Source of the DNA: Colwellia sp. 12G3
GTDB lineage: Bacteria; Pseudomonadota; Gammaproteobacteria; Enterobacterales; Alteromonadaceae
Assembly: GCF_002836775.1 (NCBI RefSeq)
Contig: NZ_PJAQ01000066.1
Coordinates: 372,001 to 436,000, forward strand
Length of the DNA stretch: 64,000 bases
Direction of reading: 5' to 3'
In this document: piece by piece, positions 8,818 through 17,300 of the stretch
Numbering within the stretch: position 1 is the first letter of the stretch
How the letters are laid out: every line of letters starts with the position of its first letter
The notes under the pieces: generated by a model
What the model was told of the DNA's origin: nothing
Databases searched by the model: none
The model's input: only the letters and a program-made list of their open reading frames with translations
Position numbers and translations under genes: made by a program

Positions 8818-9311
8818 ATTTGTTACTAGATTACAAACTTGTGTGTTCTAATTGTATTTTGAAGGACTAATTTAGTGATTAATCTAACATTAATAGGTTC
8901 AAAAATAGCATTGTTTTGGCGGTTAAAAGTTTCATATTCAATGGTTTAAAATTATTGGTGCACTCAAGTTAATATGTAGGTGTATTGTTAGTTTGTCCAA
9001 GTGAACCGAGGTTTCTAGGGGCCTTTTGGGGCATTAGCACCATAGATTAAACACTCTAATTTAATATAGTCTAGTTAAGCCCCAAGCTGATTTTCCATGT
9101 TATTTTTGATAAATAAAGCCCGTTATGGCTATTGAAACTTTAAAGGTTATATTGAATTTTTAGGAAACAATGCAGTAATTACAAAACATCAGTAGCTCAA
9201 GGGTATAATGCAGGGTACTTTAATTTACCGTTATTTATTTTTCTTTTAAATTAGCGTGTTACAGTGCTGTGGCGGCATGATGTGATTTTTATTACATAAT
9301 CTCCTCACTTT
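8818..9311. other. gene-free stretch, nothing recognised
   Basis: About 490 bp of AT-rich sequence between two terminators. I found no convincing reading frame, tRNA-like cloverleaf or repeat on either strand. An unannotated small RNA ending at the hairpin at 9312 cannot be excluded. Confidence 0.5.
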
Positions 9312-9349
9312 AAAAAAAACCCGAATAGCAATATTCGGGCTTTTTTTTA
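9312..9349. terminator. bidirectional Rho-independent terminator
   Basis: CCCGAATA-GCAA-TATTCGGG stem-loop flanked by eight A on the left and eight T on the right, so it can act on both strands. On the minus strand it lies about 200 bp after the metalloprotease-like gene. A second small stem TGGTCTA/TAGACCA without a T-run sits at 9375-9394. Confidence 0.85.
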
Positions 9350-9545
9350 GGCTATCAAATCACTTTAACATTGATGGTCTAATTCTCTAGACCATTACAA
9401 GTCTAACAATATATTATATTGATCCCCTGAAAATACTTACAAGAAACTAATGTGAATTGTAAGGCTGTAGGCGTAGCGATTGAAAAATCAGAACGAGTAA
9501 TATCTATTACTGGTTCTAATAAAGCCGACTTCCCATCAGAGATAG

Positions 9546-10340
9546 TTAATGGTGACCTTCGGCTAAATAAACATGATGGACAGTCAGTGTGCCGTCGGAT
9601 TCTGCTTCAACCCAAACTTCGTATTTATCAGCAGAAATCACTTTATGACCTAAACCAAATTCATTATTACCCTTAGCTTTGCCACATTTCTTAGGGCCAC
9701 CTTTACAGCCATTACCACCTGAACCCGTGTCATCATCGTAGCTATTATAGCTATCAATATGGTTATACATGCTAGCTAATAGTTGATAGTCGTGCGAGTT
9801 CGGCCATTGACTGTTAACATCTTGTGAGTAATCCATACATGTTTTCTGACTAGAGCCATCTTCACTGGTATGTCCTAATCCAAAGACATGGCCAATTTCT
9901 TGGCACATCACGTGGTTTTTTTCGGCTTGTGTCCAGTATGAGTCATAACTGTCATTCATCTTGGCTGTACCTTGGCTAATATGACCATTTGAATCAAGGT
10001 TTATGGAAGCTAAGCCCAACCAGCCATTTTGTCCATAAGCGGCATTACATACCCGCATTTGTCCCGACACCATGGTACAGCGTTTTCGTGTTCTACTGCT
10101 GTCATCAGATGACGCTACGGTAAAGATGAAAGGACTTGATGATTGTGACCAAGCTCCTAGTGAATCATTGAGTTCCTGATCCCAATTTGGGGTAGTGCTA
10201 TCGATAACTTTTAAATTAATAGTATTGCTTTTACTTGCCCAGTGATAATCGTTCCAAGTATGATTTGCAGAGACATTACCAGAAACGGCCAATATAGCTA
10301 AGGCAGCAGAAGAATATGTTACTTTTTTTAATAATTTCAT
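9546..10340 (-). CDS. secreted metzincin-like metalloprotease with Gln in place of the first zinc His
   Basis: 264 residues with an N-terminal signal peptide (cleavage probable after NVSA, residue 25). Residues 147-157 read QEIGHVFGLGH, which fits the metzincin zinc motif HExxHxxGxxH except that the first ligand is Gln147 (codon CAA). Glu148, His151, Gly154 and His157 are kept, and CMDYS (Met169) supplies a plausible Met-turn. Cys88/Cys98 and a Gly/Lys/Cys-rich linker near 206-225 precede a C-terminal tail of about 35 residues (KYEVWVEAESDGTLTVHHVY). It is therefore an exported M10-like peptidase, or a catalytically altered relative. His143 could substitute as a ligand. The gene stands alone, with an NTR-like gene 172 bp downstream of its start on the same strand. 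Confidence 0.7.
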   Translation of the reverse strand: MKLLKKVTYSSAALAILAVSGNVSANHTWNDYHWASKSNTINLKVIDSTTPNWDQELNDSLGAWSQSSSPFIFTVASSDDSSRTRKRCTMVSGQMRVCNAAYGQNGWLGLASINLDSNGHISQGTAKMNDSYDSYWTQAEKNHVMCQEIGHVFGLGHTSEDGSSQKTCMDYSQDVNSQWPNSHDYQLLASMYNHIDSYNSYDDDTGSGGNGCKGGPKKCGKAKGNNEFGLGHKVISADKYEVWVEAESDGTLTVHHVYLAEGHH

Positions 10341-10512
10341 AATGATTTAGTACTCAATTAAGTGAATGTGAATACTCGTCAACTGCTTACTTCTGGCGAG
10401 TTAACTAAACGATAGAACCTTTTGGCGAGAACATTAGCACTATTGCGACTAATTTTAGTACAAATCGGACAGTATGCTATGCAGATGCTTTATTAGCTAA
10501 AAAATTAGGTGA

Positions 10513-10935
10513 TTACTTCGAGTTTGCTATTGTCTGTTTTATTGTTTGATACTCACTTTGATTAAATGAAATCACAAACCAGTTAGCATCTTTTTTGAAA
10601 AGGATAACTTTTTCTTTTAATTGAGCATCGCCTGAGCCGCATATACCGACAATCGGACGAACTTTATACTGTATTACGGCAGAATTTTTTAAATTATCTG
10701 TAACCCATACCGTAATTGTTTTTTGCTCTCCTCCAGACGTTATCACACTATTATCGCTAGACTCTTTTAACGCTAAAGATTGTTGGAAATCATCTAAGTG
10801 AATACCTGTGACATAACCAACAAAAATAACGTCGGCAGATTTCGTTCGTTCTTCAAGCGACATAACGATAGGAAAGCAGGCGAGCACATCAGCGAAAGGT
10901 AATATCAACATGAATAAGAGTAGTACTTTCAACAT
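10513..10935 (-). CDS. small secreted protein resembling NTR/TIMP-like domains
   Basis: 140 residues. The signal peptide ends at or before Cys20 (FADVLAC), so the mature protein probably begins with or near a cysteine. The following segment MSLEERTKSADVIFVGYVTGI, the mid-part TITVWVTDNLKNSAVIQYKV and the later GICGSGDAQLKEKVILFKK follow the layout of bacterial proteins with a netrin/TIMP-like OB fold. That family is usually N-terminal CxC, 'ADVVFxGxV', then a single Cys before a 'VGxxYLVF' strand. The second Cys of the usual CxC is Pro-Ile here. Resemblance is judged by eye, and function is unknown. It lies directly upstream of the metzincin-like gene on the same strand. Confidence 0.5.
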   Translation of the reverse strand: MLKVLLLFMLILPFADVLACFPIVMSLEERTKSADVIFVGYVTGIHLDDFQQSLALKESSDNSVITSGGEQKTITVWVTDNLKNSAVIQYKVRPIVGICGSGDAQLKEKVILFKKDANWFVISFNQSEYQTIKQTIANSK

Positions 10936-11246
10936 TACAATTTATATCCCTTGTGGCTGTTACTATTAACAACGAATGCTAAAAACTACTATTGCAACCG
11001 CTTATAAATATAATTAGAGGTTTTGTACATGTGTTACCATAGTTCAAAACAATACAAGCCAGGATAGCTTTTAATTTAAGTTGTAACTGATGTTCGCCTA
11101 TAAAAAATTTTTAGCTATTTGTGACTGCTGAAATTCAGTATCCGAATATCCTCCTCAATAAAGTATTCCAACTTTTAAAGGAAACTTTGATCTTTTATAT
11201 TTAATTATTCTTTTATTTGAATAAGACCTAACTAATAGACCTTATT
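10936..11246. other. intergenic, nothing recognised
   Basis: 311 bp of AT-rich sequence between two minus-strand genes. It should hold the promoter of the gene starting at 10935 but no clear element was identified. Confidence 0.4.
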
Positions 11247-11819
11247 TTAAGCTTGTTGAGAGGAAATTTTCGATAGGGTTGCTGTTGGCTTATCTAGTAA
11301 CTTATTAAGGCGGTTCTTGATGGCATCTTGCTTATCTGTTGATACTTGAACAGCCTGAGCCAAGCGTTGTTTAATTTCAGTTAAACGAATAGGAGACACG
11401 TTACTCCTTTCTATAATTTTTGTTTTCTCAATATTATTTTTCTTCATATCTGCAGCAGGCAGTATGACTAAGTTTTGGTCCAAAATAATCTCTAAACAAT
11501 TACTAAAATTATCCCTTACGATAATAGCCTCGCTTAAACAAAACGTATTGATTTTTTTTATAAGGTAATCTTTATTTAGTAATACTGCTTCACAGCGTAA
11601 ACCCTGAATATTTTCATGTTCAAGGTTATCGTTACACTTACCTTCTTGAGGTAGTAAGGCCCCGTGAATTCGACGGTTGTCTAATAATTCAGTAGGACTT
11701 TGGTTAAGGAGTTTGATCGTCAACTTAAAATTATCACTAACCGCGTCAAACTCTTGAGTAGAATAGTTACTCAGTAATGTTAATAATTTTACTTGGCTAG
11801 ATAATAAGTCAAACATCAT
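11247..11819 (-). CDS. uncharacterised cytoplasmic protein
   Basis: 190 residues with no signal peptide, membrane segment or motif I recognise. The N-terminal half alternates hydrophobic and polar segments with Cys62, Cys76, Cys94 and Cys108 spread through it. The C-terminal 60 residues (TEIKQRLAQAVQVSTDKQDAIKNRLNKLL) look helical and charged. It starts 56 bp after the PstS/OmpA fusion gene on the same strand and may be co-transcribed with it, since no terminator is visible between them. ATG pairs occur at the start (MM), and the exact first codon is uncertain by one residue. Confidence 0.6.
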   Translation of the reverse strand: MMFDLLSSQVKLLTLLSNYSTQEFDAVSDNFKLTIKLLNQSPTELLDNRRIHGALLPQEGKCNDNLEHENIQGLRCEAVLLNKDYLIKKINTFCLSEAIIVRDNFSNCLEIILDQNLVILPAADMKKNNIEKTKIIERSNVSPIRLTEIKQRLAQAVQVSTDKQDAIKNRLNKLLDKPTATLSKISSQQA

Positions 11820-11875
11820 ATTCTTCCTTTAATAAACTGACGATCCAATAATAATCTTCTAATGTTGCAGAATTA

Positions 11876-13636
11876 TTAAAGCAACCAAACTTCTACTCGT
11901 CGATTACGTTTGCGCCCATCATCGGTATTGTTATTTGCTATGGGCAATGCTTCACCCATGCCCTCAACGGCCAACACAGGGATTCCACGAGAGGTAAGTG
12001 CGAGTTCAACTGACTTGGCCCGTTTATAAGATAAGTCACTATTTTTTACTTGCGCGCCGATACTGTCTGAAAAACCCATAAGTACAATTCTACTGCTTTG
12101 GTGGTCTTCCATAAAATCAACGAGGCGCAGTAAATCACGTTTACCTTTGTTATCGAGATCTTTGGTTGCATAGTCAAATCTAAAGTTGAGTGAAAGACGT
12201 TTGGCGGTACTCGCATATTGTTGGTATTTTTTGGGAGCCTCAGGAAAAGGATAAACTTGTTCTAACTTTATATTTTGTGAAATGAGGCCCGCTTGTGAAA
12301 CAACTTCTTGGCCTTGTGTTGAAAGCGCATATTGCGCAAAGTCTTTTACCAAGTTAGAAGCAGAAGTAGGCGTATAAAAATATAGGCGCCTTGAAAGTGC
12401 GTAATCTTCGGTACCTACGGTAAAGCGGGTAGGAAAAATCGCATTAGTATCTTTACTTTCAGAGATCGCAATTGCTTTATTATGTAGCACATAGTTTAAG
12501 CCAATAAAGCCAATGGCATCTTCATTTTGTGAGACTAATGTAGATAATTTAGAGCTTGATTCAAATCGTCTCGCTTGTTGAGATAATTGCTTACCATTTT
12601 TTTTCAGGACTAGGTTCTTAAAGGTATCCCAAGTACCCGAATGCTGGTCTCTGGCATACAGTTTTATAGGTAATGAAGCGCCACCAATTTGAGACCAGTT
12701 ATTGATTTCACCTGAGAATATTTTAGCTAGTGTCATACTCGAAAGTTGTTTAACAGTATTATTCTGGTTAACAATAACAGCTAAGCCATCTAAGCCAATA
12801 ATATGCTCGTTACCCAGTTTATTTAAATGACCGGCAGAAGTAACTAATTGCTTAACTTCACTGTCTTTTATTCTACGTGAAGACATGCCTATGTCGGCGG
12901 TCTTATTTCTTATCGCGGAAAATGCTGTACTAGAGCCATGTGATTTCAATTCAATGGCGTAATTTTTATCATCAATGCTGTAATGTAAAACTCGTTCTAG
13001 TGGCTTATCGCGAGTCCAAGTGAAGTTGTTAATGTTTTGCTGTTTTAAAAAACCTTCCAGTAATAAAGGTGCTAATTTTTCGCCAATAGTATTCGAGCCA
13101 TGTAAGCGAAAAACTGTTTCACTTTCAGGTTTAGCTATTACTTTTAATGGCGCCTTTTTTGACTCAGAAGGTTGTAGGGTATTGTTAGCGAGTGAATTTT
13201 TAAGTTCATTACTCACGCTGGTATCTAAAGTCACTTTAGTTAAGCGTGTCTGTGAGGGCAAAGGTGAATTAATCGATTTAGTTGTGTTGCTATACCAAAA
13301 AAAAGTTGCAGCGACTATCAATACAGTTAACGTGAGTAATACCATTAAGGATCGCTTGCTTGAGTTATTCTCTTCAGTTTCTACACTCTTTGGTGGCTGC
13401 TCATTTATAGCAATTAACCAAGAAGTGATTTGGCTAATTTCTTGGTGGGCAAGTTGCGTTAATTCACTGATTACCAATTGACGGTAATCTTCTTCTAGCA
13501 GCATTTTTTCTGTGGATATTTCAATCTCAAATTCGTTTTGGGCAATACGAGATAATTCAGCCAGTTTTGTCATGAGGGGTTGGTTATTTGGTTGCCATGA
13601 GCCTGAAAAAACAGTTTCCATTGAGGCTATCTCCAA
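11876..13636 (-). CDS. membrane-anchored PstS-like binding domain fused to an OmpA peptidoglycan-binding domain
   Basis: 586 residues in four parts: a cytoplasmic helical N-terminus (1-95), one membrane helix (about 97-115, LMVLLTLTVLIVAATFFWY), a periplasmic type-2 substrate-binding domain of the PstS family (about 172-420) and an OmpA-like domain (about 470-586). The PstS-like domain has FRLHGSNTIGEKLAPLLL, SSRRIKDSEV and LYARDQHSGTWDTFKN. The OmpA domain has LMGFSDSIG, YKRAKSVELAL and RKRNRRVEVWLL. PstS domains bind phosphate, and OmpA domains hold peptidoglycan. The protein could tether a phosphate sensor between inner membrane and cell wall. No pst or pho genes are adjacent. The start at 13636 is the first ATG, and Met6 is an alternative. 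Confidence 0.8.
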   Translation of the reverse strand: MEIASMETVFSGSWQPNNQPLMTKLAELSRIAQNEFEIEISTEKMLLEEDYRQLVISELTQLAHQEISQITSWLIAINEQPPKSVETEENNSSKRSLMVLLTLTVLIVAATFFWYSNTTKSINSPLPSQTRLTKVTLDTSVSNELKNSLANNTLQPSESKKAPLKVIAKPESETVFRLHGSNTIGEKLAPLLLEGFLKQQNINNFTWTRDKPLERVLHYSIDDKNYAIELKSHGSSTAFSAIRNKTADIGMSSRRIKDSEVKQLVTSAGHLNKLGNEHIIGLDGLAVIVNQNNTVKQLSSMTLAKIFSGEINNWSQIGGASLPIKLYARDQHSGTWDTFKNLVLKKNGKQLSQQARRFESSSKLSTLVSQNEDAIGFIGLNYVLHNKAIAISESKDTNAIFPTRFTVGTEDYALSRRLYFYTPTSASNLVKDFAQYALSTQGQEVVSQAGLISQNIKLEQVYPFPEAPKKYQQYASTAKRLSLNFRFDYATKDLDNKGKRDLLRLVDFMEDHQSSRIVLMGFSDSIGAQVKNSDLSYKRAKSVELALTSRGIPVLAVEGMGEALPIANNNTDDGRKRNRRVEVWLL

Positions 13637-13903
13637 GGTTAAAAATATTTTCAGTAATATTAGACAGTAAATATTGCATTTTTATGACGATTGTTATTAC
13701 TTTTTCATCATTGCTATATTAAATAAGTCTTTAATTTCAATCAGAAAAGAGAATTATTAGGAAAAACAGGTAAGATTTATACCAGATCAAATTGATGCAT
13801 TTATATTACAAACTATTGCAGTTTTTAATTGAATGTATTTATATACTTAGTTACATAATTAGGTCAGTATTAAAGTGATAATACATATATCTAGGATTGA
13901 ACA

Positions 13904-14470
13904 ATGAACAAAAATATTAGTTTAGCCATCGCTCTTTTTAGCAGTTTATTTGTCAGCGCTTGTGTGACCGTACCACAAGAGACTCAAGTGAATAAAAATC
14001 AATTAGCCATATCAAGCGTTCGTGATATTCCTATTTCATATTCACAAGGTAGTCAGTTTTCTTTGGCGCCTAAATATGTAGCAGAAACATCTTTAAAGGC
14101 TGAGCAAACTCAAGCCATATACAAGCTTTATGCTGATGCCATCGTTGCTGACTTAAATAATCACGGTTTTAAAAATACAGCTGAGGTGAAAGATTCTGTT
14201 TTTTATGTTGGCTTTGGTATTGCTTTAGCGAGTGATTTATCGGATGAGACTATCAATGCAGAATTTGGTATTACGCCAGGATTACCGAGTAATAATGCGT
14301 TAAAAAAAGGTAGCTTCTTGATTTATATAGAAGATGCAAGCACAGGGAAAAAAGTATGGCGTGGTGCAGCACAAGGCTTTGCTCATGAAAATAATAGTGA
14401 AGAAGAAAGAGCGCAACGCACCGCTTCAATCGTTAGTCGTGTAATGTTCCAGTTTTACGTGACAAATTAG
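13904..14470 (+). CDS. DUF4136-type lipoprotein
   Basis: 188 residues. Signal peptide with a lipobox ending at Cys20 (FVSAC), so probably an outer-membrane lipoprotein. The rest fits the DUF4136 pattern: an early strand FSLAPKY, a helix IYKLYADAIVADLNNHGF, 'VFYVGFGIAL', then GSFLIYIEDASTGKKVWRGAAQG and a final helix ending in VSRVMFQF. Function of the family is not established. It is divergent from the PstS/OmpA gene across a 267-bp intergenic region and has AGGA about 7 bp upstream of the ATG. Confidence 0.8.
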   Translation: MNKNISLAIALFSSLFVSACVTVPQETQVNKNQLAISSVRDIPISYSQGSQFSLAPKYVAETSLKAEQTQAIYKLYADAIVADLNNHGFKNTAEVKDSVFYVGFGIALASDLSDETINAEFGITPGLPSNNALKKGSFLIYIEDASTGKKVWRGAAQGFAHENNSEEERAQRTASIVSRVMFQFYVTN

Positions 14471-14598
14471 TACAAAAAAGTATCAAATTGATACTGTTTT
14501 CGTTGTCCTTTACTGATTTACTGACGTTATATACCAGTGCTACTTAAATATACATTTTTTAGCTGGCGCGGGTATTCATTTAATAAGAGGAATTACAT

Positions 14599-15102
14599 AT
14601 GAAACAATCTATTTATATAGTGACACTATTAATTTCAACGTTATTGCTGACACCTAGTGTATTTGCAGCAAGCAGTGAAGTGACTTGGACGGACTATAAA
14701 AGTTACCGAGATATCAATGAAGGGAACGAAGGACGTAAACAGTTTAGAGAACGAACCTTTAAGAGTATTGAAAAACACTTTGCCAAGCTTGCAGCAACCT
14801 TGCCAGCAGACCAAATATTAAAAATTGATGTCACTGATGTTGATTTAGCCGGTGATACACTTGCTGGCGGAATTAACCGTACTCGAATTATTAAACATAT
14901 GTATTCTCCTCGAATGAACTTTTCGTACCAGTTGCTCGATGCTAATGGCACGGTAATGCAATCAGAGGATGTAGTCGTAAAAGATATGAGTTTTATGTCG
15001 GGTAGCAATTTAAAGTATCGAAATGAATCTTTAGGTTATGAAAAGAAAATGCTTGACGATTGGTTTGAAAAAACCTTTAAAGAATTGATTATTAGTAAGT
15101 AA
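14599..15102 (+). CDS. DUF3016 periplasmic protein
   Basis: 167 residues with a cleavable signal peptide (cleavage after VFA-AS, about residue 24). The mature part follows the DUF3016 pattern common in Alteromonadales: VTWTDYKSYRDINE, FRERTFKSIEKHFAKLA, LKIDVTDVDLAGD, SPRMNFSYQLLDANG and YEKKMLDDWFEKTF. Function unknown. GAGGAATTACAT precedes the ATG. A terminator follows at 15127, so the gene is probably monocistronic or shares a transcript only with the DUF4136 gene 128 bp upstream. Confidence 0.88.
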   Translation: MKQSIYIVTLLISTLLLTPSVFAASSEVTWTDYKSYRDINEGNEGRKQFRERTFKSIEKHFAKLAATLPADQILKIDVTDVDLAGDTLAGGINRTRIIKHMYSPRMNFSYQLLDANGTVMQSEDVVVKDMSFMSGSNLKYRNESLGYEKKMLDDWFEKTFKELIISK

Positions 15103-15126
15103 TTTTTAATTAGAATAAGCACAATT

Positions 15127-15150
15127 AAAGTCACCTTGGTGGCTTTTTTT
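15127..15150 (+). terminator. Rho-independent terminator after the DUF3016 gene
   Basis: AAAGTCACC/GGTGGCTTT stem with one G-U type pair followed by T-run. GCACAA and TTGTGC add an outer pairing. Confidence 0.75.
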
Positions 15151-15234
15151 GTGCCAATAAATTGTATTTTCCCTGTCTCATTTAAGTTATTATCTTTATT
15201 AATTTATTTTACGTTATAGCAAGGAACATACGCA

Positions 15235-16899
15235 ATGACGCTCGTCCAACACTCTACTTCTTTTACCCGTTTCTCTGTTGCCCTAAGTATTATCTTTTCT
15301 TTAATGCTTATCAGCCCAAGTGTCTTTAGCGAACAATCATCTAAAAGTGGCGATGAAGTATCGATTAAAGACATGCTCGATAGACAAGAAGAGTCACAGC
15401 CAAATTCTGATAAATCTGATTATTCCGATGAGTATAAGGTTCCAAAAGATGATTTTGATCGTGGCCAACCCCGCAGTGCCATTGCCGGTTATTTACGTGC
15501 CATGCGCTCAGGTGATTTAGCCTTAGCGACTAACTATTTAGATTATCGCAACCTCTCAGAAAAAACGCTAAGTGTCGGTAAAGAAGAATTGGCAAGGCAA
15601 TTAGGTGTAGTACTCAATCGTACGCTTTGGGTTGATCTTAATAGTATCAGTACCTTAAAAGAGGGCCGTAAAAATGATGATTTACCCTCGTATAGAGAGC
15701 TGATAGGGCAGGTTGATTACCAAGGTAATAATATAGATATTTTATTACAACGCATTCCTCGAGCTGAAGATAAAGTTAAAATTTGGAAAATATCAAATGC
15801 CACGGTTGAAAAAATTCCGCGTTTGTTCAAGCGTTATTCATATTCCCCTTTGGGAGAATTATTAGCTAAAAAATTACCAGCAGTAGACTTATTTGGTGTC
15901 ATGCTTTGGCAATGGTTCTATTTCACCTTGATGATTACATTATATTATTTACTTGCCAAAGTACTCACTTGGGTCACCGCTTTTGGAATAAAACGGGCAT
16001 ATAAAAATGTATCAGAAGACGTTTTACGATTTATTAAAGAGCCTTTTGCTTTATTAATGGCAGTGATTTTCGCCCGCAACTTTCATGATGAAGCCAATGT
16101 TACTATTGCTCTTAAAGCAGTAACTGAAGGAAGTACCTTACTCATTATTGCTTGGTGTTGGGTGCTTTTTCGCTTTATTGATTTAATGAAAATACTATTA
16201 GCAGAGAAGTTTGTCGCTCAAGATAAACCTTTAGCTGTGTATTTGCTTAGACCTGCTGGCACAGTAATAAAGATCATTATATTTAGTGTTGCCGCGTTGA
16301 ACTGGTTAGAAAATCTTGGTTTCAATGCCTCGACCTTATTAGCAGGTTTAGGTATTGGTGGTTTAGCCATTGCATTGGCCGCGCAGAAAACGGTAGAAAA
16401 CATTATCGGTGCTATTACTTTATATACATCAGCCCCTATTAAAATAGGTAACTTTTGTCGTTTTGGTAACAGTTTAGGTGTAGTAGAAGAAATAGGTTTA
16501 CGCGCAACGCGAATTCGTACGTTAGATAGAAGCGTTATCTATGTGGCTAATGCAAAATTTATTGATATGAATATCGAAAATTATTCAGAACGTGAAAAAA
16601 TGGCCTTTAAGCCCAAGATATTCTTAGCGCCAAATACACCGAAAGAAAATCTGGATGCACTACTGATCGCAATTCGATCAATGCTTAGTGCTACTGATAG
16701 CCTTGGTGACGCGCCACTTCGTACTCATTTTAAAGCCTATACCATCTATGGTTTAGAGTTGGATATTTTAGCTTATGTTACAACGACAGATTTTGATGTC
16801 TATTTAGATGAAATCAATCAACTCAATCTGAATATTTTAGCGCTATTGAGCGAACACAACTGTAAAGTGCACGTTATGTCAGAGAGAGTTGTTGAATAG
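15235..16899 (+). CDS. MscS-family mechanosensitive channel with long periplasmic N-terminus
   Basis: 554 residues. A signal peptide (cleavage near residue 32) leads into about 190 residues of periplasmic sequence. Membrane segments follow at about 220-245, 265-285, 295-320, 340-360 and the pore helix GLGIGGLAIALAAQKTVENI (near 376-395). The beta domain starts with the residues after APIKIGNF. This is the layout of larger MscS paralogues (MscM/YnaI-like). It opens on membrane tension to release solutes on osmotic downshift. AAGGA lies 10 bp before ATG 15235. It is convergent with the gene ending at 16946. Confidence 0.88.
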   Translation: MTLVQHSTSFTRFSVALSIIFSLMLISPSVFSEQSSKSGDEVSIKDMLDRQEESQPNSDKSDYSDEYKVPKDDFDRGQPRSAIAGYLRAMRSGDLALATNYLDYRNLSEKTLSVGKEELARQLGVVLNRTLWVDLNSISTLKEGRKNDDLPSYRELIGQVDYQGNNIDILLQRIPRAEDKVKIWKISNATVEKIPRLFKRYSYSPLGELLAKKLPAVDLFGVMLWQWFYFTLMITLYYLLAKVLTWVTAFGIKRAYKNVSEDVLRFIKEPFALLMAVIFARNFHDEANVTIALKAVTEGSTLLIIAWCWVLFRFIDLMKILLAEKFVAQDKPLAVYLLRPAGTVIKIIIFSVAALNWLENLGFNASTLLAGLGIGGLAIALAAQKTVENIIGAITLYTSAPIKIGNFCRFGNSLGVVEEIGLRATRIRTLDRSVIYVANAKFIDMNIENYSEREKMAFKPKIFLAPNTPKENLDALLIAIRSMLSATDSLGDAPLRTHFKAYTIYGLELDILAYVTTTDFDVYLDEINQLNLNILALLSEHNCKVHVMSERVVE

Positions 16900-16921
16900 C
16901 TCAAGTTAAATTGAGCTGAGC

Positions 16922-16951
16922 AATTAGTCGATAGTTAACTATCGACTAATT
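16922..16951. terminator. 30-bp perfect palindrome between convergent genes
   Basis: Fifteen-base arms beginning AATTAGTCGATAGT, symmetrical about TTAA, located 22 bp after the MscS stop. It overlaps the last codons of the convergent gene ending at 16946. There is no T-run, so termination would depend on the very stable stem. Confidence 0.6.
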
Positions 16952-17248
16952 ATAACTTTGCTCAAAGTTAGCTAATACCGTGAAAAGTTGCTCTATCTTT
17001 TTAACTAATCCAATCAGCTGAGCTTGATCTTTACTCGCTTGCCATTTCAACAGGTCATTGGCAACTTCTTCAACGTATGGCTGAAAGGTATCAGCTGAAC
17101 TTGAAAATGCCGAATCAGCAGTAAAAACAGCTTTAAAGCTGGCTTTTTGTTTTTCACGTAAATCAGCTAAAGTGGCATCAGCTGTTAATGATTTTTTTAA
17201 AATAACTGAAATATTTTCAATAAGTTGTTGTTCAATAGCTTTAGTCAT
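16946..17248 (-). CDS. small uncharacterised protein following epmB
   Basis: 100 residues from ATG 17248, predicted mostly helical, with no signal peptide or cysteine motif. Segments include IEQQLIENISVILKKSL and LIGLVKKIEQLFTVLANF. The frame stays open upstream to 17341 and overlaps the end of epmB, but that extension would read through epmB's coding end. The ATG at 17248 begins the compact helical part and leaves 52 bp after the epmB stop. Not recognised as a named family. Position downstream of epmB suggests only co-transcription. Its last codons lie inside the palindrome at 16922. Confidence 0.6.
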   Translation of the reverse strand: MTKAIEQQLIENISVILKKSLTADATLADLREKQKASFKAVFTADSAFSSSADTFQPYVEEVANDLLKWQASKDQAQLIGLVKKIEQLFTVLANFEQSYN

Positions 17249-17300
17249 AATATGTATTACTTTGGTTCTTACTATTAATAATAGGGTTTTATTTTGGCAA

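Noticed and set aside
9452..9676. 74-codon plus-strand frame overlapping the metalloprotease-like gene
   Set aside because: It is antisense to the C-terminus of the clearly coding gene at 9546-10340 and has no family features.
13020..13481. 153-codon plus-strand frame inside the PstS/OmpA gene
   Set aside because: Antisense to a clearly coding region with recognisable domains on the other strand.
13778..13860. ATACCAGATCAAATTGATG sequence resembling a MITE end
   Set aside because: Only a few bases match, and no second end is present in the intergenic region.
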